Positions 56,962-64,000 of a stretch of DNA of 64,000 bases are shown in pieces (positions within the stretch are counted from its first letter, which is position 1; every line of letters starts with the position of its first letter). Under the pieces are notes generated by a model. The model did no database searches, was not told the origin of the DNA, and saw nothing but the letters and a program-made list of their open reading frames with translations. Source of the DNA: an uncultured beta proteobacterium (GTDB lineage: Bacteria > Pseudomonadota > Gammaproteobacteria > Burkholderiales > Burkholderiaceae); contig CAIQHU010000095.1 of the NCBI GenBank assembly GCA_903871735.1, forward strand, positions 1 to 64,000, in the 5' to 3' direction. The position numbers and the translations under genes were made by a program.

Positions 56962-58188
56962 TTATTGTCGATGACGCTTAGCAATTTCGGCAATCCTTAA
57001 TCGCAGCGCATTTAATTTAATGAAGCCTCCAGCATCAGCCTGGTTATAAGCTCCCCCATCATCATCAAAGGTGGCAATATTTTGATCAAATAGAGTGTCC
57101 TTTGAGTCTCGTGAAACAACCGTCACAGAGCCTTTATAAAGCTTTAATTTCACGACACCATTGACTCGTAATTGCGTATGATCAATCAATATCTGTAGAG
57201 CTTTACGCTCTGGAGACCACCAAAAACCGTTATAAATGAGCGCGGCGTATCGTGGCATCAAATCGTCTTTTAAATGCGCCACTTCCCGGTCTAAAGTAAT
57301 ACTCTCAATACCGCGATGGGCCTTTAATAAAATACTACCGCCGGGCGTTTCATAACAGCCTCGACTTTTCATACCAACAAAACGATTTTCTACTAAATCT
57401 AATCGGCCAATGCCGTGCTTACCACCAAGTTCGTTTAACTTAGCCAATAGCTCATGGGGTCTCAAACTCTGCCCATCAATAGCAATAGCATCCCCCCCCT
57501 GAAATTCGATATCAATATACTGCGCCTCATTCGGCGCTTGCTCAGGTGATACCGTCCAGCGCCACATCGCTTCCTCAGCCTGCGCATTCGGATTTTCTAA
57601 ATGACGCCCCTCAAAACTGATATGTAATAAATTGGCATCCATCGAATAGGGTGCGCCCCCTTGCTTATGCTTCATATCTACGGGGATACCATGTTTTTCG
57701 GCATAAGCGAGTAATTTTTCACGCGATAATAAATCCCACTCTCGCCAAGGCGCAATTACTTTGATACCAGGTTCTAGAGCGTAGTAACCCAACTCAAACC
57801 GTACTTGATCATTGCCCTTCCCAGTTGCACCATGCGATACCGAGTCAGCTTGTGTCAGGCGCGCAATCTCAATCTGGCGCTTGGCAATTAATGGCCGAGC
57901 AATTGAAGTCCCTAATAAATACTCGCCCTCATAGACGGTATTACAACGAAACATCGGGAAGACAAAGTCTCGGACAAATTCCTCACGTAAGTCATCAATG
58001 AAAATATTCTCTGGCTTAATACCGAACTGAATCGCCTTCGCTCTGGCTGGCTCAAGCTCCTCACCCTGACCCAAATCAGCAGTAAATGTCACAATTTCAC
58101 AATGATAAGTATCCTGGAGCCACTTTAAGATAACGCTTGTATCAAGACCACCCGAATAAGCTAAAACAACTTTTTTGATATCTGTCAT
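56962..58188 (-). CDS. argG: Argininosuccinate synthase
   Basis: Joins citrulline and aspartate with ATP to argininosuccinate. The 408-residue protein has the P-loop [16 protein letters not shown] at the N-terminus, [15 protein letters not shown], and [12 protein letters not shown] for citrulline and aspartate binding. It follows argF by three bases on the same strand, so the two probably form an operon for the last ornithine-to-arginine steps. argH is not in the window. Confidence 0.97.
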   Translation of the reverse strand: MTDIKKVVLAYSGGLDTSVILKWLQDTYHCEIVTFTADLGQGEELEPARAKAIQFGIKPENIFIDDLREEFVRDFVFPMFRCNTVYEGEYLLGTSIARPLIAKRQIEIARLTQADSVSHGATGKGNDQVRFELGYYALEPGIKVIAPWREWDLLSREKLLAYAEKHGIPVDMKHKQGGAPYSMDANLLHISFEGRHLENPNAQAEEAMWRWTVSPEQAPNEAQYIDIEFQGGDAIAIDGQSLRPHELLAKLNELGGKHGIGRLDLVENRFVGMKSRGCYETPGGSILLKAHRGIESITLDREVAHLKDDLMPRYAALIYNGFWWSPERKALQILIDHTQLRVNGVVKLKLYKGSVTVVSRDSKDTLFDQNIATFDDDGGAYNQADAGGFIKLNALRLRIAEIAKRHRQ

Positions 58189-58191
58189 ATT

Positions 58192-59133
58192 TCAAACCAA
58201 TTCATTCAATTTGCCACACAATAAAAACTCCATTAAAGCCTTTTGGACATGTAAACGATTTTCGGCTTCCTGCCAAACAATACTTTGTGGTCCATCAATC
58301 ACTTCCGAAGCAACTTCTTCACCGCGATGCGCTGGTAAACAGTGCATAAACAAGGCGTCTGATTTAGCCATCGCCATTTTGTCACTATCGACAATCCAAT
58401 TTCTAAAAGCCGCTAGGCGATCGGTATTTTCCTTTTCATAACCCATGCTCGTCCAGACGTCAGTTGTTACTAAATCAACGCCAATACAGGCTTGTTTGGG
58501 ATCAGAAAAATTCCTTAAGCAGGCTTGTTCGGCCTCAGTAATTCTGTGATTATCTAGGGTATAACCAACGGGGCCTGAAAAATGTAACTCAAAGCCTAAG
58601 ATTGGGGCCGCTTGAAGCCAGGTATAGGCCATATTATTGGCATCGCCAATCCAAGCAACTTTTTTGCCACGAATCGAGCCACGCTCTTCGTGATAAGTAA
58701 AAATATCTGCCAATACCTGACACGGATGATATTCATTTGTTAAGCCGTTCATCACAGGTACCCTCGAATTAGCCGCAAATCGCTCTAGAATATCCTGGCC
58801 ATAAGTTCGGATCATAATGATGTCCGTCATCCGAGAAATCACTTGTGCAGCGTCCTCAACGGGTTCGCCACGGCCTAGTTGTGTGTCCTGTGTATTTAAA
58901 TACACAGCGTGGCCCCCTAATTGGTGCATGCCAGCCTCAAAAGATAAACGCGTTCTAGTGGAGTGCTTCTCAAAGATCATCGCTAATGTTCGATCGTGTA
59001 AGGGGTGCCAGGTCTCATACGATTTAAATTTGTGTTTTAAGATCTTGGCTCGCGCCAAAATGTAATCGTATTCGTCTTCGTTGAAGTCAGAAAACTGCAG
59101 GTAATGCCTCAATGGGTGGTTTTTATTTTCCAT
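58192..59133 (-). CDS. argF: Ornithine carbamoyltransferase
   Basis: Makes citrulline from ornithine and carbamoyl phosphate. The 313-residue protein has the carbamoyl-phosphate motif STRTRL, HPCQVLADIFT and the ornithine-binding HCLPAHRGEE. The ATG at 59133 is used; a TTG four codons upstream (59145) is in frame. It heads argF-argG-(ppnP). Confidence 0.97.
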   Translation of the reverse strand: MENKNHPLRHYLQFSDFNEDEYDYILARAKILKHKFKSYETWHPLHDRTLAMIFEKHSTRTRLSFEAGMHQLGGHAVYLNTQDTQLGRGEPVEDAAQVISRMTDIIMIRTYGQDILERFAANSRVPVMNGLTNEYHPCQVLADIFTYHEERGSIRGKKVAWIGDANNMAYTWLQAAPILGFELHFSGPVGYTLDNHRITEAEQACLRNFSDPKQACIGVDLVTTDVWTSMGYEKENTDRLAAFRNWIVDSDKMAMAKSDALFMHCLPAHRGEEVASEVIDGPQSIVWQEAENRLHVQKALMEFLLCGKLNELV

Positions 59134-59405
59134 ATTTATTTTCAAGCTAAAAAGTTAATTTATGCAACCCACTTCTTACAAGGGTTATTGTCAACCGATC
59201 AACATTCCTAAATTAGGCTCTTATAATGCTCAACTATCCTTCCTGGTTTTCTGTACACTGATGAATATTGCATTAGATCAGATTAACTTGTTATGACTGT
59301 TTTTTAAGATTGCCACGCAAATGCGCTATAGTCACTCAAGTCTATATGATTCATTACTAACGTTTGACTACGCTTACCTTACACCAATCAATTCATTCGT
59401 CCTTC

Positions 59406-59699
59406 ATGTCCAAACAATACTGTATCAAAGGCATCACCCCAAACGGTAAAGTATTCAGGCCTAGCGATTGGGCCGACCGTTTGTGTGGGGTCATGTCTTC
59501 ATTTAGACCCCCAGATGATGATGGGGATCCAAGATTTACGTTTTCACCCTATGTTACGCCTGAAACAATTGAGGATGTTAAATGCGTAATCGTTGATACA
59601 CAACTAGCAGATATTGACGTTCGAGCGCTCGATTTTGTACTCAATTTTGCGAAAGACAATCACCTTGTCTTAATCGAGCTCAATGAGACGTCTTCCTAA
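59406..59699 (+). CDS. DUF3579-family protein
   Basis: A 97-residue protein of unknown function restricted, as far as I know, to betaproteobacteria. It begins KQYCIKGITPNGKVFRPSDW and has RLCGVMSSF and YVTPETIEDVKCVIVD blocks. The ATG at 59406 gives the family start; a TTG at 59364 is in frame. The gap of 272 bases from argF contains AT-rich sequence with no clear promoter. Confidence 0.82.
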   Translation: MSKQYCIKGITPNGKVFRPSDWADRLCGVMSSFRPPDDDGDPRFTFSPYVTPETIEDVKCVIVDTQLADIDVRALDFVLNFAKDNHLVLIELNETSS

Positions 59700-59729
59700 A
59701 ATTTCCTGTTCAAACAACTTAAAACCATA

Positions 59730-59749
59730 AAGTCCGCAATTGCGGACTT
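59730..59749. terminator. Bidirectional hairpin between DUF3579 and rpsT
   Basis: AAGTCCGCAATTGCGGACTT is a perfect 20-bp palindrome that can fold with an AATT loop. It lies between two convergent genes, which suits a terminator, but T runs on either side are short. Confidence 0.55.
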
Positions 59750-59834
59750 GTCAGAGATTTACTGCTACAAACTAAGCTATCTTTAAAGGGGTAAGCTCCA
59801 AATTCAATAGCAAAACAAAGTCAGCAAAATCCGA

Positions 59835-60101
59835 TTAAGCAGCCATCGCTTTGATCGCTGCTGATAACCTAGATTTTTGACGTGAAGCAGTATTTTTATG
59901 AATAATTTTCTTGTCAGCAATCTGATCAATCGTGGATTGCGCTGCTAAAAAAACTTTTGCTGCAGCTGCTTTATCACCAGTATCAACTGCCTTGCGAACA
60001 GATTTAATTGCCGTTCTCAAGCGGGATCTCAAACTAGAATTGTGCGCGTTTAACTTGACTGCCTGACGGGCGCGTTTGCGAGCTTGTGCTGTATTTGCCA
60101 T
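59835..60101 (-). CDS. rpsT: 30S ribosomal protein S20
   Basis: An 88-residue basic helical protein binding 16S rRNA. It begins [20 protein letters not shown] and contains [18 protein letters not shown], the standard S20 blocks. It is divergent from murJ across 266 bases, a conserved rpsT-murJ arrangement. No convincing promoter hexamers were identified in that gap. Confidence 0.97.
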   Translation of the reverse strand: MANTAQARKRARQAVKLNAHNSSLRSRLRTAIKSVRKAVDTGDKAAAAKVFLAAQSTIDQIADKKIIHKNTASRQKSRLSAAIKAMAA

Positions 60102-60367
60102 ATGTTTTTACTCAGTTTCTTTCAGTTTCTAATAATTTGTTTGAACTACGCATTTTGCTACAAATTCGGGTTAGTGGTTTTCTATTGCACTGCAATCTCC
60201 ACTCTAATTGATAAAATACCTGTTAAAAGCTTCTAAACTTCTAAGCGATAGACATACTCACAAGGTACTATCATTAAAATAGGATTTCCTATCGAAAAAC
60301 CAGTAATCTTCTATTATAACTTAGCCAGATACTTTTTACTACCCCTTTACAATAAGTGACATAGTTC

Positions 60368-61927
60368 GTGAATCTTCTCTCTGCAGCAGCCAAGGTAAGT
60401 AGTATTACGATGCTCTCTAGAGTAACTGGTCTCATTCGGGAAACTCTGATCGCTCGTGCTTTTGGCGCATCCGAAATGACTGATGCATTTAATGTCGCAT
60501 TTCGAATACCGAACTTACTGCGCCGGCTATTTGCCGAAGGTGCCTTTTCACAAGCATTTGTTCCCATCTTATCTGAGATGAACACTACCCAAGGACCAGA
60601 TCAGGCTAAAAAATTAATCAATGTAGTTTCAACCTTGTTGTTTTGGAGTCTCTTAGTTACTGTTATCTTTGGCGTTGTTTTTGCACCACTCCTTATTTTA
60701 GCAATCGCCACCGGCTTCCAGGATAAACAAACCTTCGAAATTACGGTAGTGCTCACACAACTCATGTTTCCTTATATTGGGCTCATTTCACTAGTCTCTT
60801 TAGCCGCTGGCATTCTCAATACGCATCAACGATTTGTAATCCCGGCCCTGACCCCCACCCTATTAAATGTAGGTATTATCCTTGCAGCATTATTTCTTGC
60901 GCCACAATTAACTACCCCTATCTACGCTCTTGCAATCGGGGTTCTCGTGGGTGGGCTCTGCCAACTCATACTGCAGGTGCCAGTTCTTTTAAAAATAGGG
61001 ATGCTGCCGCGTATTGGACTGGGGTATCAACGTCTTCGCCAAGCGGCTAGCGACCCCGATGCTAAAAGAGTGCTCAAGTTGATGGGGCCAGCTATTTTTG
61101 CCGTTTCGGTCGCGCAAATCTCCCTACTAATTAATACCAATATTGCCTCTCATATGATTGCGGGTAGCGTTTCTTGGCTATCTTATGCTGATCGCTTAAT
61201 GGAATTTCCAACCGCTTTACTTGGTGTTGCAGTCGGAACCGTTCTACTTCCAAGCTTGAGTAAGGCGAATGCGCAAGGGCATACGGAGTTAGCTAGTCAA
61301 TTGATTACTTGGGGGATTCGTTTAACTTTTCTCCTAGCCACCCCCGCTGCTCTAGCCCTATTTATCTTCGGTGAGCCTATCGCGGCAGCTTTGTACCACT
61401 ACGGTAAGTTCACATCCCATGATGTCGAAATGACCCGACTCGCGTTGCAAGCCTATGGGGTCGGTTTGATTGGCTTAATCTTAGTTAAAATCCTTGCTCC
61501 CGGCTTTTATTCACGCCAAAATATCAAAACACCCGTCAAAATAGCCTTAATTGTTCTCATCTGTACGCAACTTCTAAATTTAGTGTTTGTTCCTCTATTT
61601 GCCCATGCCGGCTTAGCCCTTTCCATTGGTGTCGGAGCCTGCCTAAATGCGGCCTTGCTATGGATTGGGCTTGCACGATCCGGGGGAGTGTCCTTTGGAA
61701 AGCAAGCCTGGTGGAAGTTTTTTGCGCAACTCAGCGTGGGGCTTGTGATTTTTGGAGCCATTTTAGGTTTTGGGGCAAACTATCATGATTGGATTGCTAT
61801 GAGCGCTAATCCAATGAGTCGAATATTTCTGATGCTTGCTTGGGGGGCATTGGCAATACTAGGTTACTTCATGACCCTTTGGATTTGTGGAATTCGTTTT
61901 AAAGAATTTTTAAGACACGCGAGTTAA
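60368..61927 (+). CDS. murJ: Lipid II flippase MurJ
   Basis: A MOP-superfamily exporter of 519 residues with about 14 membrane segments that flips lipid II to the periplasm for peptidoglycan synthesis. It begins SSITMLSRVTGLIRETLIA and AFRIPNLLRRLFAEGAFSQA, the MurJ hallmark including the conserved arginines. The start is GTG at 60368, because the reading from MNLLSAAAKV aligns with the family start. The SirB1-like gene follows after five bases. Confidence 0.96.
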   Translation: MNLLSAAAKVSSITMLSRVTGLIRETLIARAFGASEMTDAFNVAFRIPNLLRRLFAEGAFSQAFVPILSEMNTTQGPDQAKKLINVVSTLLFWSLLVTVIFGVVFAPLLILAIATGFQDKQTFEITVVLTQLMFPYIGLISLVSLAAGILNTHQRFVIPALTPTLLNVGIILAALFLAPQLTTPIYALAIGVLVGGLCQLILQVPVLLKIGMLPRIGLGYQRLRQAASDPDAKRVLKLMGPAIFAVSVAQISLLINTNIASHMIAGSVSWLSYADRLMEFPTALLGVAVGTVLLPSLSKANAQGHTELASQLITWGIRLTFLLATPAALALFIFGEPIAAALYHYGKFTSHDVEMTRLALQAYGVGLIGLILVKILAPGFYSRQNIKTPVKIALIVLICTQLLNLVFVPLFAHAGLALSIGVGACLNAALLWIGLARSGGVSFGKQAWWKFFAQLSVGLVIFGAILGFGANYHDWIAMSANPMSRIFLMLAWGALAILGYFMTLWICGIRFKEFLRHAS

Positions 61928-61932
61928 TTTAT

Positions 61933-62775
61933 ATGCCTACTAAACATCTTGACTACTTTGCCTCTTTGGTTGCTGAGGATCAAAATTTACCCCTTACTGA
62001 GGCTGCAATTTCGGTTGCTCAACATGCCTATCCTGATCTAGATGTTCAAGCTGTTTTAGATCATATCGACGCACTGGTAAAAAAACTCAACGCTCGATTT
62101 ACCCCTGAAACGACTGATTTACAAAAATTGCAGCATCTCAAACACTATTTCTTTTCAGAGTTGCATTTTGAACTCAACACCAACGATTACTATGACCCAG
62201 AGAACTCTTATCTGCATAGCGTGCTGCAAACTCGTCGTGGAATTCCCATATCCCTATCTTTAATTATGCTTGAAATGGGAGGGCAAATTGGTTTGAATAT
62301 TCGAGGTATCTCTTTTCCGAACCACTTCTTAGTTCGGGTTTCATTGCCTCAAGGTGAAGTTGTACTGGACCCGACAACTGGCGCCTCCCTATCAAAAACC
62401 GAATTACAAGCAATGCTAGATCCATACCTAGACGCCCAAGGTTACCGCGGAGAAATGGCTCTGCCCTTGAGTGTATTCTTAAAAAGCTCCGGGGCGCGAG
62501 AAATCTTGTCACGTTTATTAAGGAATTTGAAAGCTGTCTATAGCCATCAAGATCGGTGGGAGCGACTTCTAGGTATTCAGGAAAGACTCGTTATTTTACT
62601 GCCTGGCGAAATAGAAGAAATTCGTGACCGCGGTCTAGCCTTTGCACAGTTAGACTACACTCGCCCTGCCATCGAGGACATGGCAACTTACTTGAGCCAT
62701 ATGCCACTGGCGGAGGATGCCGATGAAATTAGAGAACATCTCCAGGATCTTGAAAGAACGTTGAAGCCCCATTAG
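61933..62775 (+). CDS. SirB1-type transglutaminase-like/TPR protein
   Basis: A 280-residue protein. The central block DYYDPENSYLHSVLQTRRG and IPISLSLIMLEMGGQIGLN is the SirB1 transglutaminase-like fold, with HFLVRV following. The catalytic cysteine of true transglutaminases is not present at the usual place, so it is probably non-enzymatic. The C-terminal part is TPR-like. It is likely cotranscribed with murJ. Confidence 0.82.
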   Translation: MPTKHLDYFASLVAEDQNLPLTEAAISVAQHAYPDLDVQAVLDHIDALVKKLNARFTPETTDLQKLQHLKHYFFSELHFELNTNDYYDPENSYLHSVLQTRRGIPISLSLIMLEMGGQIGLNIRGISFPNHFLVRVSLPQGEVVLDPTTGASLSKTELQAMLDPYLDAQGYRGEMALPLSVFLKSSGAREILSRLLRNLKAVYSHQDRWERLLGIQERLVILLPGEIEEIRDRGLAFAQLDYTRPAIEDMATYLSHMPLAEDADEIREHLQDLERTLKPH

Positions 62776-62911
62776 CGGCCAAAGTACCGCAATCGTTCCA
62801 AGTACTAAAATACTCCTTCAATACCCCTCAGTAAATACAATATCCGAGCTAATTAATTAGGCTATCTCGCTCAGATCCATTTCGTGAGGTGAGTTATCTG
62901 GAAACTTCTTA

Positions 62912-63568
62912 TTAAGTAGACTTTTTTTTCGAAATGATCAACTGGACGAGTCGCACAAAGGCCGTCAAAACAACCGGAATCACAGCCGCACCAACTCCAA
63001 TTAATACGATTGTATTCAGGTTGTCCTTAATCACAGGAAGATTCCCAAAAAAATAACCCGCAACAGTTAAAGAGCCACTCCAAAATACCGCCCCAACAAT
63101 ATTATATAGCTGAAATTTTGAGAAATTCATCCCCGAAATCCCTGCAACAAAAGGTGCGAAAGTCCTTACAATCGGCACAAAGCGCGCTAATATAATGGTC
63201 TTACCGCCGTGTTTTTCAAAAAAAATGTGGGTTTTTTTTAAAGCACCCTGATCAATCCAAGTAATCGAACTGATCTCCATACGCGTAACTAAATACTTCC
63301 CAATCCAATAATTCACTGTATTACCGAGTATGGCGGCAGTGATGATTAAAAAATTCAACAAAATTAAATTAAGCTGACCAGTGGCACAAAATGCCCCAGC
63401 TGTAAATAGTAGGGTATCCCCTGGCAAGAATGGAAATACGACGAGTCCTGTTTCAGCAAAAATAATGGCGCTTAAAATTCCGTATGACCAAGCGCCATAT
63501 TCACCAAGGTGATCGCCAATGTGCATTAAAAACTGCAAGAATATAATTAATTGTTCCACGGTAAGCAT
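62912..63568 (-). CDS. DedA-family (SNARE-associated/VTT domain) membrane protein
   Basis: A 218-residue inner-membrane protein of the DedA/Tvp38 group. It shows FAETGLVVFPFLPGDTLLF, the duplicated VTT motif, and FLARFVPIVRTFAPFVAG with the conserved arginines. DedA proteins serve undecaprenyl phosphate or phospholipid scrambling and proton-dependent membrane homeostasis. Five or six membrane segments are visible. It diverges from mutL with 48 bases between starts. Confidence 0.92.
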   Translation of the reverse strand: MLTVEQLIIFLQFLMHIGDHLGEYGAWSYGILSAIIFAETGLVVFPFLPGDTLLFTAGAFCATGQLNLILLNFLIITAAILGNTVNYWIGKYLVTRMEISSITWIDQGALKKTHIFFEKHGGKTIILARFVPIVRTFAPFVAGISGMNFSKFQLYNIVGAVFWSGSLTVAGYFFGNLPVIKDNLNTIVLIGVGAAVIPVVLTAFVRLVQLIISKKKST

Positions 63569-63616
63569 ATTACCAGTTTCAAATGAAAACGGCAGTCTTC
63601 ATGAGAAAATAACTGT

Positions 63617-64000
63617 ATGTCACGTCAACCTATTCTAGAACTACCAAATCAGTTAATTAGTCAAATTGCAGCTGGGGAGGTGATTGAACGACCATCAGCA
63701 GTTGTTAAAGAGTTGTTAGAAAATGCTGTCGATGCCAATGCCTCTCAGATTGAGATTCGCCTTGAAGATGGTGGCACTTCGCGTATTGTGGTTAGTGATG
63801 ATGGCGTCGGGATACCCGCAGCCGAACTCAGCTTAGCTTTAACAAGACATGCTACGAGCAAAATTAGATCTCTAGAAGATCTAGAGTCCGTCCGAACGAT
63901 GGGCTTTAGAGGAGAAGCCCTCGCCTCTATTGCATCTGTTTCAAGAACAATTTTTACCTCCCGTACACTCCATGATGAACACGCTTGGGAAATTGATAGC
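63617..64000 (+). CDS. mutL: DNA mismatch repair protein MutL (5' part, cut by window edge)
   Basis: The first 128 codons of MutL. The GHKL ATPase motifs are intact: [20 protein letters not shown] with the catalytic Glu and metal Asn, DDGVGIP for motif II, and [15 protein letters not shown] for motif III. The ATG at 63617 is the first plausible start. The rest of the gene lies beyond position 64000, so nothing can be said about its C-terminal endonuclease or dimer domain. Confidence 0.96.
   Translation, partial: MSRQPILELPNQLISQIAAGEVIERPSAVVKELLENAVDANASQIEIRLEDGGTSRIVVSDDGVGIPAAELSLALTRHATSKIRSLEDLESVRTMGFRGEALASIASVSRTIFTSRTLHDEHAWEIDS

Noticed and set aside
1..64000. Search for CRISPR arrays, prophage cassettes, toxin-antitoxin pairs or defence islands
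   Set aside because: No regularly spaced repeats, integrase, phage structural genes or paired small toxin genes were found; outside 1-1903 the content is core metabolism.

Overview
The window looks like a chromosomal segment of a low-GC betaproteobacterium of the Burkholderiaceae, most likely Polynucleobacter or a close relative. The evidence is the protein families and their order: an rpsU-yqeY-dnaG-rpoD macromolecular-synthesis block with tsaD divergent, xseB-ispA beside a Rieske oxygenase, polA beside a DUF2782 gene, thrB and a BPSS1780-type membrane protein, clpA-clpS beside cspA, and argF-argG. The genus is inferred from gene content and base composition, not from a database match.

Positions 1-1903 are the only clearly accessory part. 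A tRNA-Ile(CAU) gene on the minus strand (1602-1903) is interrupted in its anticodon loop by a 225-nt intron with the hallmarks of a self-splicing group I ribozyme. A second, truncated copy of the intron 3' half with part of a tRNA 3' exon lies at the left edge (1-85). Between them sits a decayed IS3-family element (95-1258), inserted into what is left of an IS4-type transposase gene (1261-1566).

From 2073 to 38561 the genes are mostly core. In order they are: rpoD, dnaG, yqeY and rpsU (minus); tsaD; ispA-xseB (minus); a Rieske oxygenase; a ZIP metal transporter and polA (minus); DUF2782-thrB-BPSS1780 (plus); uvrD (minus); valS-galU (plus); a TusA-like gene and alaS (minus); tctB-tctA; glnS; an SDR-type gene (minus); a ferredoxin-NAD(P)H reductase-like gene; an acetylornithine-type aminotransferase; and a complete Liv branched-chain amino acid ABC transporter (minus).

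From 38656 to 64000 come ispH-fkpB (minus), radC, rpmB-rpmG, a fatty-acid desaturase, an RsmB-like methyltransferase and purN (minus), ribF-ileS-lspA-coaBC-dut (plus), clpA-clpS (minus), cspA, an unrecognised 457-residue protein (minus), a DUF192 gene, ppnP, argG-argF (minus), DUF3579, rpsT (minus), murJ-SirB1-like (plus), a DedA-family gene (minus) and the 5' end of mutL, cut by the window edge.

No CRISPR array, prophage or obvious new defence system is visible. The most noteworthy items are the intron-split tRNA with its partial duplicate and nested insertion sequences, two perfect 10-2-10 inverted repeats at the glnS start and just downstream of the cspA promoter, the histone-H1-like tail on RpoD, and the unrecognised gene at 54513-55886. 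Starts were corrected from the longest open frame wherever ribosome-binding sites or family alignment favoured a later codon.
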